64,000 nucleotides of DNA from an uncultured Clostridia bacterium (GTDB lineage: Bacteria > Bacillota > Clostridia > Christensenellales > Borkfalkiaceae): NCBI GenBank assembly GCA_947598205.1, contig CANQFB010000003.1, positions 1-64,000 on the forward strand, given 5' to 3'. Positions 44,401 through 53,200 of this stretch are shown here, one piece after another. The notes below the pieces were generated by a model. It worked only from the letters and a program-made list of their open reading frames with translations, did not search any database and was not told where the DNA came from. Position 1 is the stretch's first letter, and every line of letters begins with the position of its first letter. Position numbers and translations under genes: made by a program.

Positions 44401-47400
44401 GCTTGGTGCAACCGAGGAAGGCGCCCACGCCGATCTGCTTCAAGGTCGAGGGAAGCACGACCTCTTCAAGGCCCTCCATGCCCGCGAAAGCGTACATGTT
44501 GATCATCTCGACGCCCTCGGGAATGATGACCTTCTTGATATGGTCGTTCTCGCCGACATACCAGATCTTGTTGTTGTAAGGGTCCTCTTCGTCGATCACA
44601 TCGCCGGGTCCCTTCGGAACGTAATCGTAGTGGGAGAACGCGAACTGCTCGATGGTGGTAAGGCCGTGGTCCGGGCCGAGGTCGGCTTCGATATCCACGA
44701 TGCCCGTCGGGACTCCGTCCTCGCCGATCTGGCCGTACCCGCGGTAACCCGTGAGGTAGGGGCCGTTGCGTTCGTAAGAATCTTTGACGTTGATCGTGAC
44801 GTATTCGCTCGTACGGACCTTTCCGTCGATCACCGCGGAGACTGAGATACGCGCACTGCCCTGACGGAGAACTTCGATCTGCCCCACACTGTTGACAGTG
44901 GCGACGCGGGGATTACTGCTGCTGAAGGTGACCTCCATGCCCTTCTCGTAGGAGAGGAGCTCCCACTGGAGCGTGACCTTCTCGGAGGGATACATGGAGA
45001 GATAGTAGCTCGAGGTGTTGACGGGGAACAGCGTCTCGTCGCCCGTCTCGCCGATGCCGCGGTCTTCCGAGCTCATGAAGTAGTAGGCGTTGTCCGTCCT
45101 GTAGCCCGTGAGGCGGAAGACTTCGATGCCCGCCGGGTCTTTCGGGGCATACCCCTCTTCGCCCTCGCCGAGCACATGGATGTTCACCGTCGCGAGGAGA
45201 AGCGACTTGTCGCCCCCGCCGCGGTAGACCTTCAGTTTGGCGTCGCCGCTCTCCACGCCGAGCAGGGTGCCGCCGACGATGCGCGCGACTTCCGTATCCG
45301 CGACGTCGCTTACAACTTCATATTCGAGGGTGGAAGCCCATGCGCTCGTGGGATAGACTTCGGGAGCGAGCATGAATTTCTCGTTGCGGTTGAGGGTGAT
45401 GGTCTGAATGCCGTCATTGTCCGTTGTCACATTGTCGCCCGTGAAATTGACGCCCACCACTTCGTCGGGGATCTTGATCTCAAAGGTCGAGATGTTGAGC
45501 GCGTAGTCGAAGAGCTGGACCGTGAAGGTGTTGGGATGGACGGCGTTCGCGATGTCGTCCACATAGTCGGTGAGCTCGAAGATGACGTCCGTCGTCGTGT
45601 TGGCCGACGGAGCGGAGATGGTCGTCGAGTAATTGGAGAAGCCGGGCATCTCATAGAGATATTGGTCGGCGGTCTCGGGATTGGTGTTGTATCTCATGTA
45701 GCCGAAGAACCCGCCCGCGGCATAGTGGTTATCGAAGATGGACAGCCGCGCGAAAGTGCGGGTCTTGGGCTTATCGAGATCGGTGTTGTCTACCTCGGTG
45801 TAGAACTCCACGCCCGTGACGACGGGCGCCTGGAAGTCGGTGACAAACGGGAACTCGAATACGCTCTTCACGTTCTTCTGTTCGCCGTATGCGCCGTAGT
45901 CGATATAGCCCTCGAGGCGGACGTTGTATTGCGTATTGTTCTTGAGGTCGTGTTCGGGGACGGAGAAATCGATCTCTACGTCGGAATAGTAGAAGGTGGA
46001 GCCTGTGCTATACGTCTTGCGGACATTGACCTCCGTCCTGCTCCAGATGACTTCGCCCGTCGAAGTATCGGTGATGGTGATGTCGACGCGCTTGGCCGCG
46101 CGGAGCATGCCCGCCCAGACGGCATAGATGGAATTGACGCCCATCTCGTTTTCCTGATTGGTGAGCGCGATATGCTCGCGGGATGCGGGTATCTGCGTCG
46201 CCGTGGGATCCTGCAAGAAGGGGAAGGAGCCGAGATACATGATATAGTCGCTATACATCGAGCCGATGGGCTGGGTCGCATAGGCATCGGGCATCTTCTT
46301 CTCGTCGGGGTCGAGGCCGTTGTCGAGTTCGTCGGGATTGGTCTCGAAGTAGTCGAGGTCGAACATGGGCGCTTCCGTCCAGTCGCCATAAAAGGCGAGG
46401 AAGGGAACGTTGAGGTCGATCTTGTTGCCGCCCTTGGCCTCGAGCGTGATGAAGCCCTCGACATACATGCCGTATTTGAAGGACTGCTCAAGATATGCCT
46501 TATCCGACTCGGAAAGTTCGATGCGGACGGTGACGGTCGCCTTCCCGTTCGCCCCGACGGTGACGGAAGTCCCCTTATGGGGCGCATTGTCCACCTGCGT
46601 CACGGTGACCTTCGGGGAAAGTTCGTACCCCTTCTCTGTGACGGTGGTATCGCCGCGGACGGTGGGCGTCTCGCTCACGCCCTCCGTCTGGATGAGCGCG
46701 CCCACATTATAGGTGAGCGATTTATCGGAGATGTTGTTGATGGTGAAGACGAGATCGTACACCCCCGTCCTGTCGCGGTCGTCGCCGTACTCGATCTTGG
46801 CCTTATCCATCACATGGTCGGCGTCGACGAGGAAGCGGGGCGAACCGTCGTAGAGGTGCGCGTCGTTGCGTTCATACGTCGTGATGTAGGCGGGGGTAGT
46901 GAGCGCCTCGTTGAGGTTGGCAAGGCCCGCGCCCTGTTTGCGGACGGCATAGGGAAGGCCGTCGGTATTGTAGGCAATATCCGCCGTAGACATTAAGATT
47001 TGGTTCACGCGCGCGTTGACTTCCCGTCTCGTCGCGTCGTCGTTCCCGCCGAGGCCGAATTTCTCCTTCACATATCCGCGGATGATGGCCGTGACGCCCG
47101 CTTGGTTGGGCGAAGCCATGGAAGTACCGGAGAGACGGTCGTACCGCTGGCCGGGGACGGCGGAGAGAATGTCGCCGCCGTGGGCCGTGATCTCGGGCTT
47201 GATGCGAAGGTCGGGAGTGGGGCCCCAGCTCGAGAAGTCAGACATGAACGGCCCTGCGACCTGCGAACGGCTGATCGTGATCTTGCCCTTCTTGGACGCG
47301 GCGAGAAGTTCGCCGTCGTCTTGCGAGATGGAGCAGATCGCGCCCTTCGTGCCGCCCACCGTCATGCTGATGTCGCCCGAAACGTTGTTGTAGATGATGA

Positions 47401-49024
47401 CCCCGGCGGCCTTCATATCCTCGATGGCGACGCGCGCCTTCTCTTCAAAGGAATTGGTGCCGCGGCGCACGAGGGCGATCTTGCCCTCTACGTCGAGGCC
47501 GGCATAGTCGGCATAGGAGCCGATGCCGGGGACGAGGATGTATTCAAATTCTTTGGAGTTCACGCCGTACTGCGAAAGGAGCTCGTCGACGAAATCCATG
47601 GGCTCGGAGGCGGCGTCTGCCGCTTCGGTGAAGTAGATGATGCGTTTGCCGTATTTGATGTAGGAGGTCTTCACGCCGCTGATCGAGGCGACGGAGAGAG
47701 CCGAGGAGAAAGTCGAAGGCGCACCGACGGTCGCGGAGTCGGGATTGGAAGTGAGGCCGAGGTTGCCGTTCTTCGCCGAACCGAAGGTGGAGTTGTAGTC
47801 GTTGGAGGCCGCGGTGACGAGGCTGATGCCTGCCTTGCCGACGTTCTCATAGGCGATGCGCTCGGCTTCGTCGTCATCTTCCGAGGTGAAGCCCGCGGAG
47901 GAACCGAGGGACATGTTGATGACGTCTACGCCCAGCTGGACGCAGTCTTCGAGGGCGGCGAGAAGCCACGATTGCCTTGCGCCCGCGCTGGTATCGGAGA
48001 ACACCTTCATGGTGGCGAGCTGGGCAAGGGGCGCGACGCCGACGATCTCGGGATCGCCTTCGTTGTTTTTCGTCGATCCGACGTTGTTTCCGAGAATGAT
48101 ACCCGAGACATGGGTGCCATGTTGGTTATCGAGGGGATAGACGTCGGTATCCTTATCCGCATAGTCGTACGCATAAGGGATCTTGTCGTTGATATACACT
48201 TTTTCGGAGGAGAGCTCGCGGGTATATCTGGCCGCCGTGAGCTTGCCGATCACGCCGTCGAGCTTTTCGCGCGTCATGGCGAGCTTCGTCTCGTCGACGT
48301 CTCTTGCGAAGATCTCGGGGTCGAACACGGAGTGGGTGTAATCGCAGCCCGTATCGAGGACGGCGATCAAAGTCCCCTCGCCCTTGTAGGCGGAATCCGA
48401 GCTGTTGAAGATACCCGTCTCATTGACGTTGACCTTGTTCTCGACGAGCTGTGCCTCCGCGGGGGCGTATTCCTCGCTGATGGAGGGAAGCGCATCCGTC
48501 CCGTCGAGGGCGGCGACGATCTTCTCGTATTCCCCCGCCTTCACGACGAGCTCAAACCCGCCGATGAGGGTCTTGTAAGTCGAACCGAGCTCGAACTCCA
48601 CGCCCGCGCTTCTCAAGCGGGAGAGCGCTTTGCTGTTGGCCCGTTCGATGCGGGAGACGACGGCCTCGCCCGAGGCGGACTGGGTGAACGCCGAGACGGT
48701 CGAATACCGCGAGACGCCGCTCTGCGCATCATAGGCGGAGACGAGCGCGGAATCGGTCGTACGGACGATGACGGAGATCTCCCTTCCTTCGTCGATGCCC
48801 GAAGGGAGCTTCTTCACGACCTCCCCGTTGAGGGAGGAGGTGAGGTCGGAGGCGACTTTGCCCGTGACGTCGGTGATCGTCTCTCCCGTGCTTGCGGAAG
48901 CGGGAGCGATCGGGCTCCCCTTCTTTCCGACGGAGAGAAGTTGGGCGGCTGTAAAGGAGCCGGCCATCAGGACGGCCGCCGCGCAGATCGCTGTTTTCCT
49001 CAAAATACTTTTAGATCTTGCCAT
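41474..49024 (-). CDS. Giant cell-surface subtilisin-like protease fused to BspA-type LRRs
   Basis: 2516 aa. Order: signal peptide (1-45), inhibitor-I9-like prodomain (to about 190), S8 peptidase with the triad D224 (AVLDTGCDYTH), H302 (QHGTHVSG) and S635 (LSGTSMASP). A PA-type domain is inserted at about 485-580 (VEGKIALVRRGTNSFEEKA), as in lactocepin/C5a-peptidase. Fn3/beta-sandwich A domains (about 700-1180) and Big_2-like modules (about 1230-1430) follow. LRR_5 repeats span about 1450-2290. The end is a stalk, one transmembrane helix (about 2462-2490) and a charged tail; no LPXTG sorting motif. All catalytic residues are present, so active secreted proteolysis is expected. First gene of the Opp cluster. 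Confidence 0.93.
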   Translation of the reverse strand: MARSKSILRKTAICAAAVLMAGSFTAAQLLSVGKKGSPIAPASASTGETITDVTGKVASDLTSSLNGEVVKKLPSGIDEGREISVIVRTTDSALVSAYDAQSGVSRYSTVSAFTQSASGEAVVSRIERANSKALSRLRSAGVEFELGSTYKTLIGGFELVVKAGEYEKIVAALDGTDALPSISEEYAPAEAQLVENKVNVNETGIFNSSDSAYKGEGTLIAVLDTGCDYTHSVFDPEIFARDVDETKLAMTREKLDGVIGKLTAARYTRELSSEKVYINDKIPYAYDYADKDTDVYPLDNQHGTHVSGIILGNNVGSTKNNEGDPEIVGVAPLAQLATMKVFSDTSAGARQSWLLAALEDCVQLGVDVINMSLGSSAGFTSEDDDEAERIAYENVGKAGISLVTAASNDYNSTFGSAKNGNLGLTSNPDSATVGAPSTFSSALSVASISGVKTSYIKYGKRIIYFTEAADAASEPMDFVDELLSQYGVNSKEFEYILVPGIGSYADYAGLDVEGKIALVRRGTNSFEEKARVAIEDMKAAGVIIYNNVSGDISMTVGGTKGAICSISQDDGELLAASKKGKITISRSQVAGPFMSDFSSWGPTPDLRIKPEITAHGGDILSAVPGQRYDRLSGTSMASPNQAGVTAIIRGYVKEKFGLGGNDDATRREVNARVNQILMSTADIAYNTDGLPYAVRKQGAGLANLNEALTTPAYITTYERNDAHLYDGSPRFLVDADHVMDKAKIEYGDDRDRTGVYDLVFTINNISDKSLTYNVGALIQTEGVSETPTVRGDTTVTEKGYELSPKVTVTQVDNAPHKGTSVTVGANGKATVTVRIELSESDKAYLEQSFKYGMYVEGFITLEAKGGNKIDLNVPFLAFYGDWTEAPMFDLDYFETNPDELDNGLDPDEKKMPDAYATQPIGSMYSDYIMYLGSFPFLQDPTATQIPASREHIALTNQENEMGVNSIYAVWAGMLRAAKRVDITITDTSTGEVIWSRTEVNVRKTYSTGSTFYYSDVEIDFSVPEHDLKNNTQYNVRLEGYIDYGAYGEQKNVKSVFEFPFVTDFQAPVVTGVEFYTEVDNTDLDKPKTRTFARLSIFDNHYAAGGFFGYMRYNTNPETADQYLYEMPGFSNYSTTISAPSANTTTDVIFELTDYVDDIANAVHPNTFTVQLFDYALNISTFEIKIPDEVVGVNFTGDNVTTDNDGIQTITLNRNEKFMLAPEVYPTSAWASTLEYEVVSDVADTEVARIVGGTLLGVESGDAKLKVYRGGGDKSLLLATVNIHVLGEGEEGYAPKDPAGIEVFRLTGYRTDNAYYFMSSEDRGIGETGDETLFPVNTSSYYLSMYPSEKVTLQWELLSYEKGMEVTFSSSNPRVATVNSVGQIEVLRQGSARISVSAVIDGKVRTSEYVTINVKDSYERNGPYLTGYRGYGQIGEDGVPTGIVDIEADLGPDHGLTTIEQFAFSHYDYVPKGPGDVIDEEDPYNNKIWYVGENDHIKKVIIPEGVEMINMYAFAGMEGLEEVVLPSTLKQIGVGAFLGCTKLRKVEGLEYVQLINQDAFRNSGLYEVNLASVIAVGNYAFAGTKLAGRLELPASAQSIGAYAFSSITGIDKLVIRAATVKLGEGAFAGDTNLSDIPAINAANIPEGLFDGDENLTSVTIGKDVESIDRNAFKGTGVSSFSVATGNKTFRASDDNKTLYRIGNGDREILCVVPTYSGRYRDDMATKVGAGAFAGLNRITAVELPNVTEIGESAFYDCPRLTSVKLSSDLKTVPDYAFYLTPISGFDLKNVTSIGNYAFFGCKLVSIEIPAETTVGTSAFMGNTSLVRVTVGDKANIGAYAFANTAFLGATETVNVQITGSNQVVVLSEVGYLLESNALNTVTIGNDVTIGSYAFAFNGRLRTANLGRGVTVGDHAFFVCTALSSASLSGVTAIGDYAFAGAVTGVAEIDPDTLTLDYWEPNHRVQSNNLASVDLTGLTSIGDHAFAFNASLTNVTLGEGLKEIAPYAFYGTRIASIDLGNVEKVGSYAFAAHTSNIFYTSDVETVYALAVKELDLGKATEIGAHAFENSAALETVTLLQSTDGQTIGDYAFAGCTKLGKVNGIGLVPEIGAHAFDGAAISGELRLGSAVSVGDLAFADNKGITAVSFGTCLKDIGDNPFAGDPEAVFTKKDGTDTFDISDSVTVIGGVLYRKSEFAGGDLRGVRTAADGKTEYYLYGLELIAYPASAAVKQYAVEEGTVRIAARAFMGADIECITLPESLAAIGDKAFYQMDTLKIVVFHSLKAPILEEQYDEAYQIISGTDGNLPAYYLQNEEDDGSEHLHILPYGMWFVDATSFFYGANFVDYIGKAAGDLTMIRPKNGSGYENFIYSQYFDLVLDGPVSASDTTRSVVRAISVLPDADDVSADNYLEVKPLVAAARALYDAISEDEQRALVENYQKLRAIEERITLLERTPSTPVEPEEGGKNRSGLTVGLAVSSCVLVAAVIVMGAVIFARKKAKRAEADGQDDPSDDTPSND

Positions 49025-49146
49025 GACTTTATCCTCACTTCCCGCATGTTCCCCCCGCGCGCGAGCTCATCGATACGCGAAATCGGGCGCGTTTGGAACG
49101 CGCGAAAAAAATATGACACATGTCTGTGCCTTCATTCAATGAATAA

Positions 49147-49175
49147 ATTATACCAAACACGGTTCGGCTTGTCAA
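49147..49175 (-). promoter_or_regulatory. Consensus promoter of the protease/Opp cluster
   Basis: Minus-strand TTGACA, 17-bp spacer, TATAAT, both hexamers perfect. The untranslated leader is about 115 nt and includes ATTCATTGAAT just after the -10 and a GCGCG-rich hairpin candidate near 49090, which leave room for regulation. Confidence 0.85.
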
Positions 49176-49554
49176 TCGAAAACCGCGCCCGTTTGGATTT
49201 ATATAATTTTGTAATTTTTTCACAATTTGAGACCATTTTGCGAAAAAACTTTGCACTTTTTATATATTTATTATCCATAATAATGTGAAACCGTTTGAAA
49301 AATGTTATTCGGCCTCCTTTCAAAGCTCTCAAAGAAGGTTTGGCCGCCGTGAATTTTTTTCTGAAAAATGCGTGAAAATCGGGTAAAAAATGTATTTATT
49401 CATAAATTCGCAAATAGCAAATATACCGAATTTTCGCCCGTTTTATGCCAAAGTATAAATTTGGCAAAAGCCGTCTATCATAGCGGTTGCAGTGAGCATC
49501 TTCCCGCGGCTCTTACATAAACTGGTAGCGGGGATGTTCACGAAGGAGGAAGGT
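49176..49554. other. AT-rich intergenic region with mazF operator-like palindrome
   Basis: About 380 bp without a gene. No antitoxin-sized frame with a ribosome site was found upstream of mazF. TGCCAAA / TTTGGCA at 49446-49466 (7-bp spacer) is a candidate operator; the remaining sequence is low-complexity AT. Confidence 0.45.
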
Positions 49555-49917
49555 ATGACGGTAAAACGCGGCGAACTCTATTATGCCGATCTCTCCCCCG
49601 TGGTGGGGAGCGAACAGGGCGGCGTACGGCCTGTGCTCGTCGTACAGAACGATACGGGCAACAAATATTCCCCTACCGTGATCGCCGCCGCCGTGACGAG
49701 CAAGATCCACAAGGCGCGGCTTCCCACGCACATCGAGCTTCCGCAAGCGTTCGGGCTCCAGAAGGATTCCGTCATCCTGCTCGAGCAGATCCGCACGATC
49801 GATAAAAAGCGGCTCATGGCGCGCATCGGGGAACTCTCCGAGGCCACCATGTCGCGGGTCAACCGCGCAATTTTGATTTCTTTGGGCTTTGAACCCTCTC
49901 CCCAGAGGGGCGAATAA
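49555..49917 (+). CDS. mazF: MazF/NdoA-type mRNA interferase, no antitoxin gene beside it
   Basis: 120-aa PemK/MazF-fold toxin cleaving single-stranded RNA at short motifs. Sequence closely follows Bacillus subtilis Ndo[60 protein letters not shown]. The catalytic pair R25 and T48 is conserved. Start MTVKRGEL has AAGGAGGA upstream. No MazE-like or CopG-like antitoxin is encoded within 500 bp on either side, and it is monocistronic with its own terminator. The antitoxin may be encoded elsewhere. Confidence 0.93.
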   Translation: MTVKRGELYYADLSPVVGSEQGGVRPVLVVQNDTGNKYSPTVIAAAVTSKIHKARLPTHIELPQAFGLQKDSVILLEQIRTIDKKRLMARIGELSEATMSRVNRAILISLGFEPSPQRGE

Positions 49918-49921
49918 AAAT

Positions 49922-49955
49922 ATATCCACCTGCCCTCGCAGATGGATATTTTTTT
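49922..49955 (+). terminator. Terminator of mazF
   Basis: ATATCCACCTGC / GCAGATGGATAT stem (one mismatch), 4-nt loop, then seven T. Confidence 0.88.
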
Positions 49956-50272
49956 GTGGATGTGATCCTTCCTCTCTCGAGGGGGAGGTGGCGCCTTCGG
50001 CGACGAATGAGGAAGTCCCTTGGCGCCCCCTTGAGGGGGAGCTGTCGCGCTGTCTATGCGCGACTGAGGGGGTGCACACCCCTTCCGTCACGGCAAGGGC
50101 GGCCGTGCCACCCACCCCTCAAGGGGTGGGCAAGGTCTCCCCAAACGCGGAGAAGCAAGCAAGACGAGGAGTGCGAGGCTTTTCGCATTCAACTCTCACC
50201 ACCGCCTATCGGCGGAGCCGCCCCCTTCAAAGGGGGTAGCTCTGAACCTCATACACATGATGACTTCGTATC
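49956..50272. repeat. Family C repeats between mazF and the CxxC/LRR lipoprotein
   Basis: Several GC-rich inverted units: CTCTCGAGGGGGAGG (49975), GCCCCCTTGAGGGGGAGC (50025), CCACCCCTCAAGGGGTGGGC (50110). A family C end follows at 50190-50242 (CACCACCGCC, TCGGCGGAGCCGCCCCCTTC, AAAGGGGG). No gene. Confidence 0.7.
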
Positions 50273-53200
50273 TTATTTTCCCGTCCGTCTCCATTGAAGG
50301 GTGTAGGTCTTGAACATGGCCGCCGCCCGCGCCTGCAGGGCGAAGTCGTCGCCGTTCTCCCCGCCATAGACGTAGGCGTCGGTGTACGACCTGCCGATGT
50401 TGGGCGCATAGCAGAACCAGCCCGCGCCCGTTCCGCGGAAGTTCACGCGCGCAAGGCCCGTGCACCCGTCGAAGAGCCTCTCGCCGAGCGTGACGACGGT
50501 GGACGCGATCTCTGCGTAGCGGAGCGCGGTGAACCCTTTGAACACGCCCGGGGCAATGGCGCGCGTCCCTTCTCCGATGACGGCCTGCTTTGCGCTTCCG
50601 CCGAAGTTCTCACCCTCATAGCTTACATAGGCTTCGAGCCCTTCTTCGTTTGCCGCCACGAGCGCAACGGGTTTGCCCGCCGTATCCTTGAGATAGAGAA
50701 GCCCGCGCTCCCAATTTTCGGGTGCGGCATAGAACTTCGTCCCCTTCACGACGTCCGCGCCGACGGTGATAAGTTTGCTCCCCTCTTCAAAGGTCACGCT
50801 CGTAAGATTTGCGCAGTCTGCAAAGGCGTTCGCCCCGATGGAAGTGACGCTCGCGGGAATGACGAGATGCTCGATATCCGAGCCTCGGAAGGCGCCTGCG
50901 GGAATGACCGTCGTCCCCTCGGGGATCTTGGGGTCTCCCACCGCCCCCGCGATGGTGAGCGTCGTTGCGGCGTGCATGGGGCTCGCCGCGTCGTTGTCGA
51001 AGCGGATGTTGAGATATTCTTCAAACGTGCCGTTGAAGACGACGGTGCCGAGCGATTCGCACCCCTTGAAGGCATCGCGGTCGATAGCTTTAAGGGTAGT
51101 GGGCAGGGTGATCTTTTCGAGATACTTGCAGTCCATGAACGCCTCGGCGCTGATGGAGATGACGCCTGCGTTCACCTCGTAATCACCCGAGAGCGAAGTT
51201 TGGGCGCGGATGAGGTGGGGGCCGATATAGAGCACGCCGCCCGTCCAATGTTCGGAGTTGCTGAAGTAGGCCGTATCCATGAAGGCGTGATCCTCGATCT
51301 CCGTCACCCCTTCGGGAATTTCGATATCGGAAAGCAGGGTGCAACCGCGGAACGCCTCTCTCCCGATGTATTGGAGGGTGCTCGGCAGAATGGCGTTGGT
51401 GAGCGAAACGCACCCCTTGAACGCGCCGTCCTCAATGCGGTTGAGCTTGCAATCGGCGACGTTGTGCGCGCCCGCCTCGTGCCCCGCAAAGTGCACGTCC
51501 GCAAGATTTGTGCAGCCGTAAAAGGCATTGTAGCCGATATAGGTGAGCGAAAGCGGGAGCTCCACCTCGGTGATGTTGCGGTTGCCGAAGAAGGCGTCGG
51601 TGCCGATGCCCACGACGGGAACGAGCCCTTTTCCGTCGACGTCCACCATCGCGGGAATGACGATCTTGGGGGTGTCGATGACGTAGACGGCGCCCATCTT
51701 GATGGTGCGGATGACCCTCGCCTGTGTGCCCTCCGAACCCGTCTCGAACGCATAGCTCAAACCGTCCGCGCGGCACACCGCGCAGATGTTGCTCTCCGAG
51801 AAGTCGTGCGCGACGGAGACCTCCTCGCCGCAGTGGTCGCAGGTGCCCCTGTGATAGAACTTATCCGAATGGGTATATTGCGTGACCTCGTGCCCCCGCG
51901 TCTCCTCCGTGACCCTTGTGAAGGAATCCTTGCAGAGCGGGCAGGAATAGTTCGTCACCTCGTCCTCCGTACAGGAGAGCACCGTGGTGACGGAGAGAGC
52001 GTAAGGGCACGCCTCGTATACCTTCTCCCCGCACCGTTTGCAATTCTGATAGTGCCGCGCATTAGCGCGCTCGGTCATGTAAGGCTGACCGGCGACGTCG
52101 TGGTCGAGCATCGCGATCTCGCCGCCCTCCTCCGTATATTTGCAGTCTTTACAGACTTGAATTTCCTTGCCCGGTTTCTGGCAGGTGGCGACCTGATCGG
52201 AAGAGCGCATCACGCAAGCCTCCTCCTCGATGTGCCCGCAATCGCCCCTCTCGCAGACATGGTAGTGCCGTGAAGCGTCGCCCGAAGTCGTATCAACGTG
52301 TTGCCATGCGCCGTAGCTGTGGCCGAGGGGCTCGCTCTTTTCCACTCTGTTCACATGCTTGCAGTCGAGGCAGGTGTAGACCATCGTCCTTCCGTGCGTG
52401 CAGTCCGCCGCCTCCCACGTCGCCGTCTCGTAGCGGCAGGCATAGTAGGTGCCCGTGGGACGGGGGCAGTCCTCGCGCGTGCAGGTCATATAGTGGACGT
52501 ACATCTGCGCCGCCTCATAGAAGATGGTCGTGTACTTGATCGTGCCGTCCTCATTCCTCGCCCAATTATGGCCGAGCGCGGCCTGCTTTTCTCCCGAATA
52601 GGCGTCCTCGCAGGTGCCGCACTTATAGTTCGTATAGCCCGACGCCGTGCAGGTCGCATCCACGTGTTCGTCGACCTCTTTCCCGCAATTTTCCACTTCT
52701 GGGAAAGCGGGATCGGGCGTATGCGAGGGATTGGAGCAGACGCGCCTGTGCTGTCTTACGACGGTCGCCGCGCCGTCCTCATCGCGAAGGCTTGCATCGT
52801 ATGCCTCCACGTCGAAGTGCCAATCGCCGAAGTTGTGCCCGAGAGGTTCCCCCTCGTCGTGCTCGTAAGTATGGTGGCAGGTCGGGCAGGTATGGACATG
52901 GTGCTCCGCCGCGGTGCAGGTTGCCTCCGTCTTGACGACGTCGAAGGTGCATTCTTCTTTGGTGATGGGCTGTTTGCAACGGGAACAATACCCCGTGTGG
53001 AAGTGCTCTCCGTCTATCAACTCGTGAACGGGCTCTTGCATCTCATGCCCGAGGGCGGGGATCGTCTCCGCTTCCTTTACGACATGTTGGCAGACGGAGC
53101 ACCGTTCGCCCTGCTTTTCGCCGACTTCGGTGCAGGTCGCATCCCTGTTTACGCCGAAAGTTTCAATCGTGTGTTCTTTGAGATCAAGCACCTTATCCTC

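Noticed and set aside
49946..50272. Possible CRISPR-like repeats after mazF
   Set aside because: Units are irregularly spaced inverted GC-rich hairpins of family C, not evenly spaced direct repeats with unique spacers.
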